From NCBI GenBank assembly GCA_020061465.1, contig JAGUYG010000073.1, positions 1 to 48,077 of the forward strand: DNA of 48,077 nucleotides, given 5' to 3'. Source of the stretch: Ignavibacteriales bacterium. GTDB lineage: Bacteria; Bacteroidota; Ignavibacteria; Ignavibacteriales; Ignavibacteriaceae. Positions 33,668 through 42,731 of the stretch are shown piece by piece (within the stretch, counting starts at the first letter, position 1; each line of letters opens with the position of its first letter). Under the pieces are notes generated by a model. That model was not told the DNA's origin and did not search any database. It worked only from the letters and a program-made list of their open reading frames with translations. Position numbers and translations under genes: made by a program.

Positions 33668-34957
33668 CTATTTTGCAAATATATCATACTCGTTAAAATC
33701 ATTAACTTCAACAGAATAAATATTCCCTATTTGAAGCTGCTTTCCGTTCAGTTGAATTAAAACTTCTCCGTCTACTTCCGGTGCATCTCTGTATGATCTG
33801 CCAATGTAAAAATCGCCTTCTATCGAATCGATTATCACTTCTAATTTTTTACCCAAGAGATTACTATTTTTCCGCAGGGATATTTCGCTTTGAATATTCA
33901 TCAAAATATTTCTTCGCTCTTCTTTTACTTTTTGCGGAACCGGATCGCCTAAAATATAGCTTGAGGTATTTTCCTCAACCGAATAGGTAAACACCCCAAA
34001 TCGGTCAAATTCTGTTTCGCGCACAAAATCGCAAAGCATTTCGAAGTCTTTTTCTAATTCATTTGGATAACCGACTATAAATGTTGTTCTTATTACAAGT
34101 CCGGGAATGTTATTGCGAAGATCATGAATTAATTCCCGTGTACGCTTTGCCGTTACTCCGCGCCTCATTGATCGCAAAACATCATCCGAAATATGCTGAA
34201 GAGGAATATCGACGTATTTACATATTTTAGAATTACCGGCAATAGTTTCAATTACATCCTCAGGGAAGTGAGAAGGATAGGCATACATTAATCTAATCCA
34301 CTCAATGCCTTCAATTTTGCTAAGTCGATTCATTAAATCAGCAAGCGAACGTTTACCGTATAAATCTTTACCATAATCCGTAGTGTCCTGAGCAATCAAA
34401 ATTAATTCTTTTGTTCCTTGCCTGCTTAAAAATCCAGCTTCGCTAATTAATTCGTTCATCGGCTTGGATTTATGAAGCCCGCGCATTAATGGTATTGCAC
34501 AGAATGAGCATGGATGATCGCAGCCTTCAGATATTTTCAAGTACGCAGTATGCGACGGTGAAGTTAAATACCGTTCACCTAACAAATTATATTTTAATTC
34601 GCCCCCAAGGTTTTTAATTATTCCTTCATAATTCTCTGTACCAAAGAAGGCATCAACCTCCGGAATTTCCTTCAGAAGTTCTTCCTTGTATCTTTCAGAC
34701 AAACATCCTGCAACAATTATTTTTTTGATTTTCCCTTGCTGCTTTAACGCAACCGCATTGAGTATTGTGTCAATAGATTCTTGCTTAGCCGCATCTATAA
34801 ATCCGCATGTATTAATTATAACCGTATCACTGCCAAGCGGTTCGTTAATTAAATTAAAACCGTTTAGTTTTATTTGATTCATTAATCGCTCGGAATCGAC
34901 TGTATTTTTTGAGCAGCCTAAAGTAATCACGCTTATATCATTTCTTCCTTTTTTCAT
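33668..34957 (-). CDS. rimO: Ribosomal protein S12 methylthiotransferase
   Basis: 429 residues. Radical-SAM methylthiotransferase: N-terminal UPF0004 domain with Cys15, Cys51 and Cys85 for the auxiliary cluster, radical-SAM motif SEGCDHPCSFC (Cys146, Cys150, Cys153), and C-terminal TRAM domain. GCSKNTVDSE and CAIPLMRG are RimO-type rather than MiaB-type. It methylthiolates Asp of ribosomal protein S12. A miaB copy is also present at 45823. Confidence 0.95.
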   Translation of the reverse strand: MKKGRNDISVITLGCSKNTVDSERLMNQIKLNGFNLINEPLGSDTVIINTCGFIDAAKQESIDTILNAVALKQQGKIKKIIVAGCLSERYKEELLKEIPEVDAFFGTENYEGIIKNLGGELKYNLLGERYLTSPSHTAYLKISEGCDHPCSFCAIPLMRGLHKSKPMNELISEAGFLSRQGTKELILIAQDTTDYGKDLYGKRSLADLMNRLSKIEGIEWIRLMYAYPSHFPEDVIETIAGNSKICKYVDIPLQHISDDVLRSMRRGVTAKRTRELIHDLRNNIPGLVIRTTFIVGYPNELEKDFEMLCDFVRETEFDRFGVFTYSVEENTSSYILGDPVPQKVKEERRNILMNIQSEISLRKNSNLLGKKLEVIIDSIEGDFYIGRSYRDAPEVDGEVLIQLNGKQLQIGNIYSVEVNDFNEYDIFAK

Positions 34958-34963
34958 AGTTAA

Positions 34964-35788
34964 TCAGGTTCCAAAATATTTTAGATATAAATAAACAAAC
35001 GGCGCCGAATATAACAAAGAATCAAAACGGTCGAATATACCGCCATGCCCGGGAATATAATTAGAGGAATCTTTTACCCCGGCATCACGTTTAATTAAAG
35101 ATTCGATTAAATCACCGATTTGCCCGAATAAGCCGACAATAATTCCGAAGGAGATGATTGTCTGCCAGCTTAAAAAATCGAGTATGATGAGCTTAGCGCA
35201 AATCATGGTGATAATAGCAAAAATAAAACCGAACACTGCCCCTTCCCAACTTTTACTTGGACTTACACGCGGATACAATTTATGTTTTCCGAAACTTGTG
35301 CCGCCCCAATAAGCAGCGGAATCACAAACCCAAATAGAGGCAAATATTGAAATTATAATCAAACCGCCTCTTATGTAAAGCCCATCAACCGGAGGATAAA
35401 ATTCTCTAACTAAAATCAGTGAGCCTGCAAAAAATCCTATGTAGAAGATACCTAAAAACGTAGTTCCTAAATTCGTAATTGCAGAACCTTTATTTCTAAA
35501 TAATTCAACGGCAGTTAAAATAACGGTAAATAATAAAACGAGAGAATAGTCGTCTGCAAAAGGATGGAGCTTATTTATTAGTATAATGCAAACCGCTGCC
35601 AAACCGAGTATTAAATTAGTGAATATCCGTTTCTTCAGCGCAATTTGATGCAGTTCAAAAAATGAGAGCAGTGCAATTCCGAGAACAAAAATAAAGAAAA
35701 AATAACCGCCTAAATAGCTAACGAGCAGTATCAGAGGAATTGTGAGAACCGCAACTAGTATCCTTATGGAATTATTGGAGAGCGCCAT
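34964..35788 (-). CDS. cdsA: Phosphatidate cytidylyltransferase
   Basis: 274 residues, about eight transmembrane segments. The CDS signature near the end reads SPSKSWEG, then GDLIESLIKRDAGVKDSSNYIPGHGGIFDRFDS. It makes CDP-diacylglycerol for phospholipid synthesis. Its ATG overlaps the stop of the zinc-ribbon gene (TAATG). Confidence 0.95.
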   Translation of the reverse strand: MALSNNSIRILVAVLTIPLILLVSYLGGYFFFIFVLGIALLSFFELHQIALKKRIFTNLILGLAAVCIILINKLHPFADDYSLVLLFTVILTAVELFRNKGSAITNLGTTFLGIFYIGFFAGSLILVREFYPPVDGLYIRGGLIIISIFASIWVCDSAAYWGGTSFGKHKLYPRVSPSKSWEGAVFGFIFAIITMICAKLIILDFLSWQTIISFGIIVGLFGQIGDLIESLIKRDAGVKDSSNYIPGHGGIFDRFDSLLYSAPFVYLYLKYFGT

Positions 35789-36138
35789 TATTCTTCGTCT
35801 TCTTCAGGATTTTTCTTCATTGTTTCTTGAATAAAAGTTAACGCTGCTGGAACATCTTCATTTTTTACCATCAGCTTAATGATTGAAAAATCCCCCGGTG
35901 CGGGAAAATTTCTATCCTTTTGGGATAATATCATTGCTGCTATTCCGGCGCTTTCAAGATTGTCCTTCAGCATTTCTATTTCATAATCTTCACTTGAAGT
36001 AAATACTATCTGCCAATCTTTTTCGCTCCATTCCTCAGGCTGTTCGAGCATAGATTCATCTACAAGTTTTTGATTACAGTCCGGACAAAATGTAATCCCC
36101 TCGATATATTCATAGCCGCAGTTAGGACAAACCGGCAT
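35788..36138 (-). CDS. Zinc-ribbon plus DUF2007-like protein
   Basis: 116 residues. N-terminal CPNCGYEYIEGITFCPDCNQ is a two-Cys-pair zinc ribbon (Cys4, Cys7, Cys18, Cys21). The second half (WQIVFTSSEDYEIEMLKDNLESAGIAAMIL) matches the DUF2007 type domain often annotated as a signal-transducing fold. The function is unknown. It overlaps the CPBP gene by 17 bases and cdsA by one, so the three are translated in series. Confidence 0.8.
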   Translation of the reverse strand: MPVCPNCGYEYIEGITFCPDCNQKLVDESMLEQPEEWSEKDWQIVFTSSEDYEIEMLKDNLESAGIAAMILSQKDRNFPAPGDFSIIKLMVKNEDVPAALTFIQETMKKNPEEDEE

Positions 36139-37123
36139 AACTTCTCCTTTCTTCTTGACGATAAAATTTTTTGATTAGGAAGATAAATGCAATAAACAAA
36201 ATTGTTAGAAGTAAAAATAAAATAAGCGCTTGACCTAAATTGATATCCTTACCCGGAGCAGATTTTATCAATTCGTCGCTGCCTAGTACAAAATAAAGCA
36301 AAACTGCCGTAAAGTTATTGAGAAAATGAAGAATCATCGGAATAAAAATCGATTGGCTCATATAAGCTGCAAACCCGAAATAAAATCCAAGCGCTATCAA
36401 AGGAAGAATGCCGTAGGGATTGAAATGATAAAGACCGAAAAAGACTGCGGTTACAAATGCAGCCATAACCGGTCTTATTTTAAGTTCAAAGCTGCGCTGA
36501 ATATAACCTCTGAACATAACTTCTTCGCAGATTGCCGGTACAAAAGCAATAACTATTACAACAAAAATTCCTTCGAAAACATTATCGGCACGGAGTAAAT
36601 TGCCGTAAGTTTTTTCAACAAGTTCGTTCAGCTTATCAAAAAATGATTTTAGTGTGTTGATAACTTCGGAGTTTTCAGCCCAGGTGGTAATAAAATAGTT
36701 CTGAATATAAAGATAGTTTTGGAGCAGAGGTGTTAAAATTATTATTCCTACCACGAACAGAGCAATTTCTTTTAATGACGGAATTTTCAGCCTTATAATT
36801 TCGGATACATCTTCATAAATCAGCTTCGTAAAAAGTAACGCAGGCAGCAGGATAAACAAAATTTGTCCTGCCGTAGTCATCAATCGAACACTGGTTACGT
36901 TAGCATTTTCAATATCGAATCCAAGGATGATTAAGGTTAATAATCCTCCAACAATTTGATATAAGAAAAAACCTCCTACCAGTCCTAAAAAGGCTGCCGA
37001 AATAGGGGAAATTTTTGCTGTAATTACTTTTGTTTCACTTGAGATAGTCGACTGATCTACAAAATGATTCTCATCATTTTTAGGTGGCTCATTGCTATCC
37101 GGTATATTATTAAATTCATTCAT
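36122..37123 (-). CDS. CPBP-family intramembrane metalloprotease
   Basis: 333 residues, multi-pass. The motifs are ICEEVMFRGYIQ (EExxxR), FGLYHFNP (FxxxH) and HFLNNFTAV (HxxxN/B), the conserved metal-binding set of CPBP/Abi proteases. The N-terminal 40 residues are hydrophilic. The substrate is unknown. First gene of the operon reaching to the GWxTD gene. Confidence 0.9.
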   Translation of the reverse strand: MNEFNNIPDSNEPPKNDENHFVDQSTISSETKVITAKISPISAAFLGLVGGFFLYQIVGGLLTLIILGFDIENANVTSVRLMTTAGQILFILLPALLFTKLIYEDVSEIIRLKIPSLKEIALFVVGIIILTPLLQNYLYIQNYFITTWAENSEVINTLKSFFDKLNELVEKTYGNLLRADNVFEGIFVVIVIAFVPAICEEVMFRGYIQRSFELKIRPVMAAFVTAVFFGLYHFNPYGILPLIALGFYFGFAAYMSQSIFIPMILHFLNNFTAVLLYFVLGSDELIKSAPGKDINLGQALILFLLLTILFIAFIFLIKKFYRQEERRSYAGLS

Positions 37124-37399
37124 AGCTGAATGGAAAATAAAAAAAAGGTGAGATTTTTCCTATTTGATGATAAGTCTAATATCTATATTCATTTTACTCC
37201 ACCATAAATGGTGAGGTTGATCGAAGAAAGGCTGATAAATCAGCCTATACCTTTCAATGTAAAACCGACAATTCGATTGTACCCGACAAATCTTAAATCT
37301 AAAATCAATTAGAATTTGAAATTTAGTTATTGATATTTATTTGGGTTTTGGAATTTGTATTTTGGAATTTATCACAGCGTATCCTATCGAAGTAAAAAA

Positions 37400-38197
37400 T
37401 TACTTTTTCGCAGTCAGCTTCCCCGCAAGCCCTTCATATTTTGTTAGATGAGCGTCAATTGAACCAATTATCACTTTTGTTTTAACTTTCACAGGAATTT
37501 TTAAATCATCATCGGTCAGCCAAACTAAAATGCTGCCTTCGCTTTTAAACAAACCACCCTCCTGTACAAGAGGCTCAACAATTATACAATCAAAAGTACC
37601 GGCTGTAACCTCAATACGTTCTTTGCCGTGATACTTTACATCAAGATCGTACACTTTATCCTTATAAAAATTCTGCAGATGAATTTTATCACCCACCATC
37701 ATCTCAGAGTAGTCGAATGTTCTTGCAAGATAAAAAGCAGAGACAATGTCGTTAACATATTTAGGAATCTCGTACTCGCCCTCGCTTGTCTTAGCTTTTC
37801 CCCTTCGTTGATCGAAGAATGCCGAAAAATCTCTGCTGTATCCGCCTTCGCGAATGTGCTGCTCAAAGCGCCAGGGAAACAGTCCTTCAACATCTAGATA
37901 AGATTCATATCTGTCTCTAACCTTATAAATCCAATCGAAACTTGGAACGGAGCTTACTTCGAACAAAACATGGTATGCGTTTCTGCCGGATATTCTTTTT
38001 ATAGAAGGAATTTGCATCGTAGCAACACCTGCAGTAACAAATCCGTATTTAACATCAAACGTAAGTTTTTCACCTTGCTTAAATGCTTTGTTCTCTAATT
38101 TTCGGAATTCACTTTTTGCTGATTGAGAAAAATCGTTCGATGATAAAATGATCAGCAAAGTAAAAAATAAGATAGAGGGAAAGAATTTACTCGTCAT
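37400..38197 (-). CDS. DUF3108-domain protein, exported
   Basis: 265 residues. A signal peptide (about 1-26, ending NDFSQSAK) is followed by the DUF3108 pattern: KQGEKLTFDVKYGFVTAGVATM to EGSILVWLTDDDLKIPVKVKTKVIIGSI. These are envelope beta-rich proteins of unknown function. It overlaps the GT9 gene by 11 bases. Confidence 0.85.
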   Translation of the reverse strand: MTSKFFPSILFFTLLIILSSNDFSQSAKSEFRKLENKAFKQGEKLTFDVKYGFVTAGVATMQIPSIKRISGRNAYHVLFEVSSVPSFDWIYKVRDRYESYLDVEGLFPWRFEQHIREGGYSRDFSAFFDQRRGKAKTSEGEYEIPKYVNDIVSAFYLARTFDYSEMMVGDKIHLQNFYKDKVYDLDVKYHGKERIEVTAGTFDCIIVEPLVQEGGLFKSEGSILVWLTDDDLKIPVKVKTKVIIGSIDAHLTKYEGLAGKLTAKK

Positions 38198-39248
38198 TCA
38201 AGACTCCATTCCTAATCAATGTTTTTAATTTATTATCAATCACTTTAAACACTTCATTTAAGTTTATGGAACTCATACAATCAAGCCGGATACACTGTTC
38301 CCTGCTGCAATCTTTGCAATCGATTTCGGGTTTGAAAACCGCACTATTTGTTGAATATGGTCCCCATCGTTCAGCCGAGCATGCAAGAATTTTAGGAAAG
38401 AAACCAATAGTAAATTTATTAAGCGCTGCGGCAATGTGCAGCGGTCCGGTAGAATTGGAAACAAAGATAAAGCAATTATCGATTAATGCAATCAACTCTT
38501 TAAGTGAGATCTTACCTGCAAGATTAATTATATCAGATGACACTTTTAACCGTTCGCACATATCCCATTCATTATCATTTCCTGTTAGAATGATTTTAAC
38601 ATCATGATTAATTGTTAACCACCGGATAATTTCTTCAAATTTTATTAGCGGTAAATCAACGGAACTGCCGCCGCTGCCGGGATGAATAATTACAATCGGC
38701 TTACCGTCATCGTCTTCGGAAGCATAAATTTTTTTTAAAACTTCTTTTCGGCTTACGGTATTAACCTGCAAATTAAATTCAATTTGAGCCGGAGAATATT
38801 TTTCCTCAATCCCAAAGACTCTTAGTAAACCTAAGTTGAATTCAAGTTCGTGTTTTTCGGCATACTTACGATGTTCGAATATTTTGCGATTAAATAAAAA
38901 GGAATACCACCTGTAACCCGTTGATATTCTATTTGGAATCCGGCTGAGGAAAATAATTAACGAAGTGATGAATGTAGGATAGACAATCAAACACGAATCG
39001 AAATTAAATTGCTTAATCTTACGGATATTTTTAAGCAGAGAGACTTTTTTATTTTTATCTTCCTCAAGAACAATAATCTCATCAAAGTAGGGATGATTTT
39101 GAACCAATGGAATGGTATATTCACGCAGCATGAAAGCAACGTAGCAATCCGGAAAATTTTTCTTAATCTGCTCACCTATCGGTAATGAAAGAATAACATC
39201 ACCGATTCGATCGGTTCTCAAAACTAATAATCTTTTAGGAATAATCAT
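38187..39248 (-). CDS. Glycosyltransferase family 9 (heptosyltransferase-like)
   Basis: 353 residues. RTDRIGDVILSLPIGEQIKKN at the start and HPGSGGSS with VSNSTGPLHIAAALN in the C-terminal domain are GT9 hallmarks. Such enzymes add heptose or similar sugars to lipopolysaccharide core. It overlaps mpg by four bases (ATGA). There are four Cys near the end (DCKDCSREQCIRLDC), unusual for the family and possibly metal binding. Confidence 0.9.
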   Translation of the reverse strand: MIIPKRLLVLRTDRIGDVILSLPIGEQIKKNFPDCYVAFMLREYTIPLVQNHPYFDEIIVLEEDKNKKVSLLKNIRKIKQFNFDSCLIVYPTFITSLIIFLSRIPNRISTGYRWYSFLFNRKIFEHRKYAEKHELEFNLGLLRVFGIEEKYSPAQIEFNLQVNTVSRKEVLKKIYASEDDDGKPIVIIHPGSGGSSVDLPLIKFEEIIRWLTINHDVKIILTGNDNEWDMCERLKVSSDIINLAGKISLKELIALIDNCFIFVSNSTGPLHIAAALNKFTIGFFPKILACSAERWGPYSTNSAVFKPEIDCKDCSREQCIRLDCMSSINLNEVFKVIDNKLKTLIRNGVLNDE

Positions 39249-39859
39249 TTTCTCGATACGTAAGGATTTCCTTTAATAAAGAAACGCCACTCAAGTTCAA
39301 TGGATTTTTTTATTCCAATTCTTTTCGAAATACCGATCATCGAGTCCTCTATTTTTTGATTAAGTGCAATGAATACTCTATCTCCAAGCAGGTCAGTTCC
39401 ATTATCGGCTTTGGTTACAGCAAAAGCACTGCAAACTTTGCCGGGTCCATTGGTTAAGTTAATTTTTTCTTTGTCGGATAACAATACTCTTCCATAACGA
39501 TTAATGCTCATGTATTTAACGCCTTCGACCGGTTCGACTGCTCTTATTAAGACAGCCATTCCCTCGTCCTTCTCTCCTGTTACAACATTGCAGCAATAAT
39601 GTGCACCGTACGTGAAGTAAACATAAAAATGTCCTCCCTCATAAAACATTACTTTATTTCTCTCCGTCTTTCCTCTGAATGAGTGTGCCGCTTGATCGAT
39701 AAAACCGTCGTAAGCTTCAACCTCAACGATACGTCCGGCTAAATAAAAATCCTTTTCAATCCTAACTAATAATTTTCCCAGGAGTTCTTTTGCAACGAGC
39801 CTGACGTCTCTCTTGTAAAAACTTCGCTTCAGCTTCCGGTTTTCAATTTGTTGTATCAT
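39245..39859 (-). CDS. mpg: DNA-3-methyladenine glycosylase
   Basis: 204 residues, AAG/MPG fold. ELLGKLLVRIEKDFYLAGRIVEVEAYDGFIDQAAHSFRGKT contains the catalytic Glu (VEVEAY), and GHFYVYFTYGAHYCCNVVTG the substrate-pocket tyrosines. It removes alkylated purines. It shares a four-base overlap with the GT9 gene, an incidental operon pairing. Confidence 0.94.
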   Translation of the reverse strand: MIQQIENRKLKRSFYKRDVRLVAKELLGKLLVRIEKDFYLAGRIVEVEAYDGFIDQAAHSFRGKTERNKVMFYEGGHFYVYFTYGAHYCCNVVTGEKDEGMAVLIRAVEPVEGVKYMSINRYGRVLLSDKEKINLTNGPGKVCSAFAVTKADNGTDLLGDRVFIALNQKIEDSMIGISKRIGIKKSIELEWRFFIKGNPYVSRK

Positions 39860-39958
39860 TACTTATGAAGAGAGGTTTATTAAGAAATATTTAAACCCGG
39901 CGAAAGGGAAAAAATTGCTAATATTCTAACTGCAATATTTATGAGGAATTATAAACTG

Positions 39959-40669
39959 TTATTGAATCTCTTCGCTAAGCTCTTTGATTCGCGATTTGTA
40001 ATAGTCAGCATTGTTCGGAAATTTTTTAATTAATTTTTTATAAACACCGATAGCTTCAGCGTATTCGCCCTGTGCAATATAAATTTTTGCTAAGGTTTCG
40101 GAGACGATTAAATTTTCGTCATCGAATTGATCTAAAGAGATTTCGTCATCGCCCATCGAAGAATTTGACTCCGGTATTTTTGCTTTTGACAATTCGGAAG
40201 CTAATTCATCTAATCTTTCATCAAGAGGAGTTTCATATTTTTTAGCGAGTGCCGGGGACTTTTCTTCGAACAAATCGGGTCGTTCACCGTGATCGGGAAT
40301 TAACTCAGGTGAAAAGAATGCCTGCCCCCGCGTTGTTTCAAACAGCGATCTCTGTTTACGAATGTTTTCAATCTCTCTAACATAAAATTCATACGTGTGT
40401 TTCGAATGAATTAAATCGCTTCCTGTTTTTGCCGCTTGAATTGCTTTTTGATATTCGCCCGCCAAAGTAAAAGCTTTTGCAAGTACGAGATAAGCTGCCG
40501 CATAATTGGGATAAATTTTTAATCCCTCATTCAGAATTTCAATCGCTCTATCTACATTATTTTTTTCAATCTCGGTATTCGCCATTCGAACAAACAAGGG
40601 AGAGTGTCTGTCATATTCGTAAATAAGCCTTACTTTATCATTAAATATTTCTGAGGCGCTTTTAACCAA
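39959..40669 (-). CDS. TPR-repeat protein
   Basis: 236 residues, helical. Two or three TPR units at the N-terminus (about 20-105, VRMANTEIEKNNVDRAIEILNEGL; AAYLVLAKAFTLAGEYQKAI) and one at the end (AKIYIAQGEYAEAIGVYKKLIKKFP), joined by an acidic linker. It begins with TTG; no nearby ATG. It lies eight bases after the GT2 gene. A scaffold role is likely, not further assignable. Confidence 0.75.
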   Translation of the reverse strand: MVKSASEIFNDKVRLIYEYDRHSPLFVRMANTEIEKNNVDRAIEILNEGLKIYPNYAAAYLVLAKAFTLAGEYQKAIQAAKTGSDLIHSKHTYEFYVREIENIRKQRSLFETTRGQAFFSPELIPDHGERPDLFEEKSPALAKKYETPLDERLDELASELSKAKIPESNSSMGDDEISLDQFDDENLIVSETLAKIYIAQGEYAEAIGVYKKLIKKFPNNADYYKSRIKELSEEIQ

Positions 40670-40677
40670 TTAAAAAC

Positions 40678-42129
40678 CTATGATTTTGAATAAGCATGCT
40701 TAATTGAAGTAAGCGAAACAAATGAGAAGCCCAGGAAAAACATAAATTGAAACGGCAGAGCGGCTATTTCAAGAAAATAAATTGATGAACCGATCCCGAT
40801 TAAACAGTAAACCGCTAATACTAATTCTACCATTACGGAGAGACCAATCTTCCTGTTTGTATATTTTTTCCCAATCCATGAATCATTTTGAGTTTCAAGT
40901 TTATATTTCGGAGTGCGAACAAATTCACTCTTTCTGTTCAGCAGCCCTTCCATAACAGCTCTTGAATTATTAACAGCAAAGCCCATGCTTCCTGCCATGA
41001 ACAGCGGAAATAAGACAATCTTCTTTCGCCAATCCGTGCGAATGTCCTTTTGTGAATAAAGATAAAACAAAAAAGAACTGATAAAAGCAAGAATAAATAT
41101 CGACATAACGGCAAAATACAATTGATGAGAACCGCTGTTCTTGATAAAAATTAAAGGAACGTTAAGTATGGCAGCCATCAAAATGAACGGGAAAACAAGA
41201 TTATTTGTTAGATGAAAAGTAGCCTGGAGCTTTATACGAAGCGGTACCGCAGATTTCCAAACAAGCGGGAGAATTTTTTTAGCCGTCTCTATCGCTCCTT
41301 TAGTCCATCTAAACTGCTGTGCTTTTAAGGCATTAATTTCGGAAGGCAATTCAGCCGGCGAAATAATATCTTTTAAAAATACAAACCTCCAGCCGTTTAA
41401 CTGAGCACGGTAGCTCAAGTCTAAGTCTTCGGTTAACGTATCGTCATGCCAATTACCGGCATCTTCAATGCAGCTTTTTTTCCAGATGCCGCCTGTGCCG
41501 TTAAAGTTAATAAAGAATCCAGCTTTATTTCTGACAGACTGCTCAATAACGAAGTGACCATCGAGAGCTAACGCTTGTACTTTTGTTATCAGTGAGTAGT
41601 CGCCGTTTAAATGTTCCCAGCGCGTTTGAACCATGCCCACTTTTTCATCGCTAAAGAATGGCAGCGTTTTATTTAAGAATTCTTTTTGAGGTATAAAGTC
41701 GGCATCGAATATTGCTATATATTCACCTTTTGCCGATTTAAGTCCCTCTTTAAGTGCACCAGCTTTAAATCCTTTGCGATTTTCGCGGTGTATGTGTATT
41801 ATATCGAAACCTTCGCGCTGCTTTTGTTCAACTGCGCGGGCTACAATCTCCACTGTTTCGTCGGTTGAATCGTCAAGCACTTGAATTTCAAGCTTATCCT
41901 TAGGATAATCAATTTCACATACAGCTTGAATTAATCTTTCCACAACATACTGCTCGTTATAAAGCGGAAGCTGAATAGTAACAACGGCATCTGCCTTAAA
42001 ATCATCTTTTACCTTGTGTTTTACGCTCTTATATTTTCGATGATAATAAATCATTATGAAACCGTGTGAGCCGAAAATGAAGAGGATAGAGAGAGATATG
42101 AAATACGAAATCAGTACTACATCATCCAT
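40678..42129 (-). CDS. Family 2 glycosyltransferase, cellulose-synthase-like
   Basis: 483 residues. One N-terminal membrane helix, a cytosolic GT-A domain with VLDDSTDET, DADF, TLTEDLDLS and QQFRW (D, DxD, TED, QxxRW), and about four C-terminal helices. The processive-type motif set suggests a membrane polysaccharide or glycolipid synthase. No other polymer genes are adjacent, apart from lptE upstream. Confidence 0.9.
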   Translation of the reverse strand: MDDVVLISYFISLSILFIFGSHGFIMIYYHRKYKSVKHKVKDDFKADAVVTIQLPLYNEQYVVERLIQAVCEIDYPKDKLEIQVLDDSTDETVEIVARAVEQKQREGFDIIHIHRENRKGFKAGALKEGLKSAKGEYIAIFDADFIPQKEFLNKTLPFFSDEKVGMVQTRWEHLNGDYSLITKVQALALDGHFVIEQSVRNKAGFFINFNGTGGIWKKSCIEDAGNWHDDTLTEDLDLSYRAQLNGWRFVFLKDIISPAELPSEINALKAQQFRWTKGAIETAKKILPLVWKSAVPLRIKLQATFHLTNNLVFPFILMAAILNVPLIFIKNSGSHQLYFAVMSIFILAFISSFLFYLYSQKDIRTDWRKKIVLFPLFMAGSMGFAVNNSRAVMEGLLNRKSEFVRTPKYKLETQNDSWIGKKYTNRKIGLSVMVELVLAVYCLIGIGSSIYFLEIAALPFQFMFFLGFSFVSLTSIKHAYSKS

Positions 42130-42160
42130 TTTATTTAATCCTTATGAAAATTTTATTTTT

Positions 42161-42673
42161 TTACCAGCCGGATACGGTATCAAGCAAAATATCTTCGGTA
42201 ATTTTCTCAAGTGCAGCCTTTATTGCCTCTTTTCTAATCTCTATGCTGCCGCCTGAGGGATAGTCTCCGACGTTTGAATAATTTTTCTCGAAAATAGTTT
42301 TTCTTTTTACAAGGTCTCTATAAATAACTTGAACCGAGACAGAAATTCTTCGAGATGTTACAGTCTCGCCCGCTGAAACGATGGCAGGCGCATCCGATAA
42401 TGAAACAATTGAACATTCAAGCACTGCATCGGCATTAACTCTTTCGGCAACTTGCAACGTGTTATCGTCAATAAATTTTTGCGTAACCATTTCTGTAAGC
42501 AGCTCGCGCAAGCCGGGTTCACCGGCACCGCTTCTATCATCGGCAATAGGCACAGCAATTACTTTTAGATGCTCAGGTACTGACGCCCCCGTAAATGAAT
42601 ATACACAGCACCCGGTAAAATTAGCCACTGCCAATAACAGATACAAGAAATAAGTAAGATAATTGCGCTGCAT
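42161..42673 (-). CDS. lptE: LPS-assembly lipoprotein LptE
   Basis: About 170 residues from the ATG at 42673. The N-terminus MQRNYLTYFLYLLLAVANFTGCC is a lipoprotein signal (lipobox FTGC). It continues YSFTGASVPEHLKVIAVP, the opening typical of LptE in this phylum. LptE plugs the LptD barrel at the outer membrane. The longer frame to 42778 runs into the preceding gene and lacks a signal peptide, so I reject it. Confidence 0.85.
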   Translation of the reverse strand: MQRNYLTYFLYLLLAVANFTGCCVYSFTGASVPEHLKVIAVPIADDRSGAGEPGLRELLTEMVTQKFIDDNTLQVAERVNADAVLECSIVSLSDAPAIVSAGETVTSRRISVSVQVIYRDLVKRKTIFEKNYSNVGDYPSGGSIEIRKEAIKAALEKITEDILLDTVSGW

Positions 42674-42731
42674 TGTTTTTTTGAAGCTGATTGAAATGAA
42701 ATTAATCGAAAATTCTTCGCAATGAAAAAAT

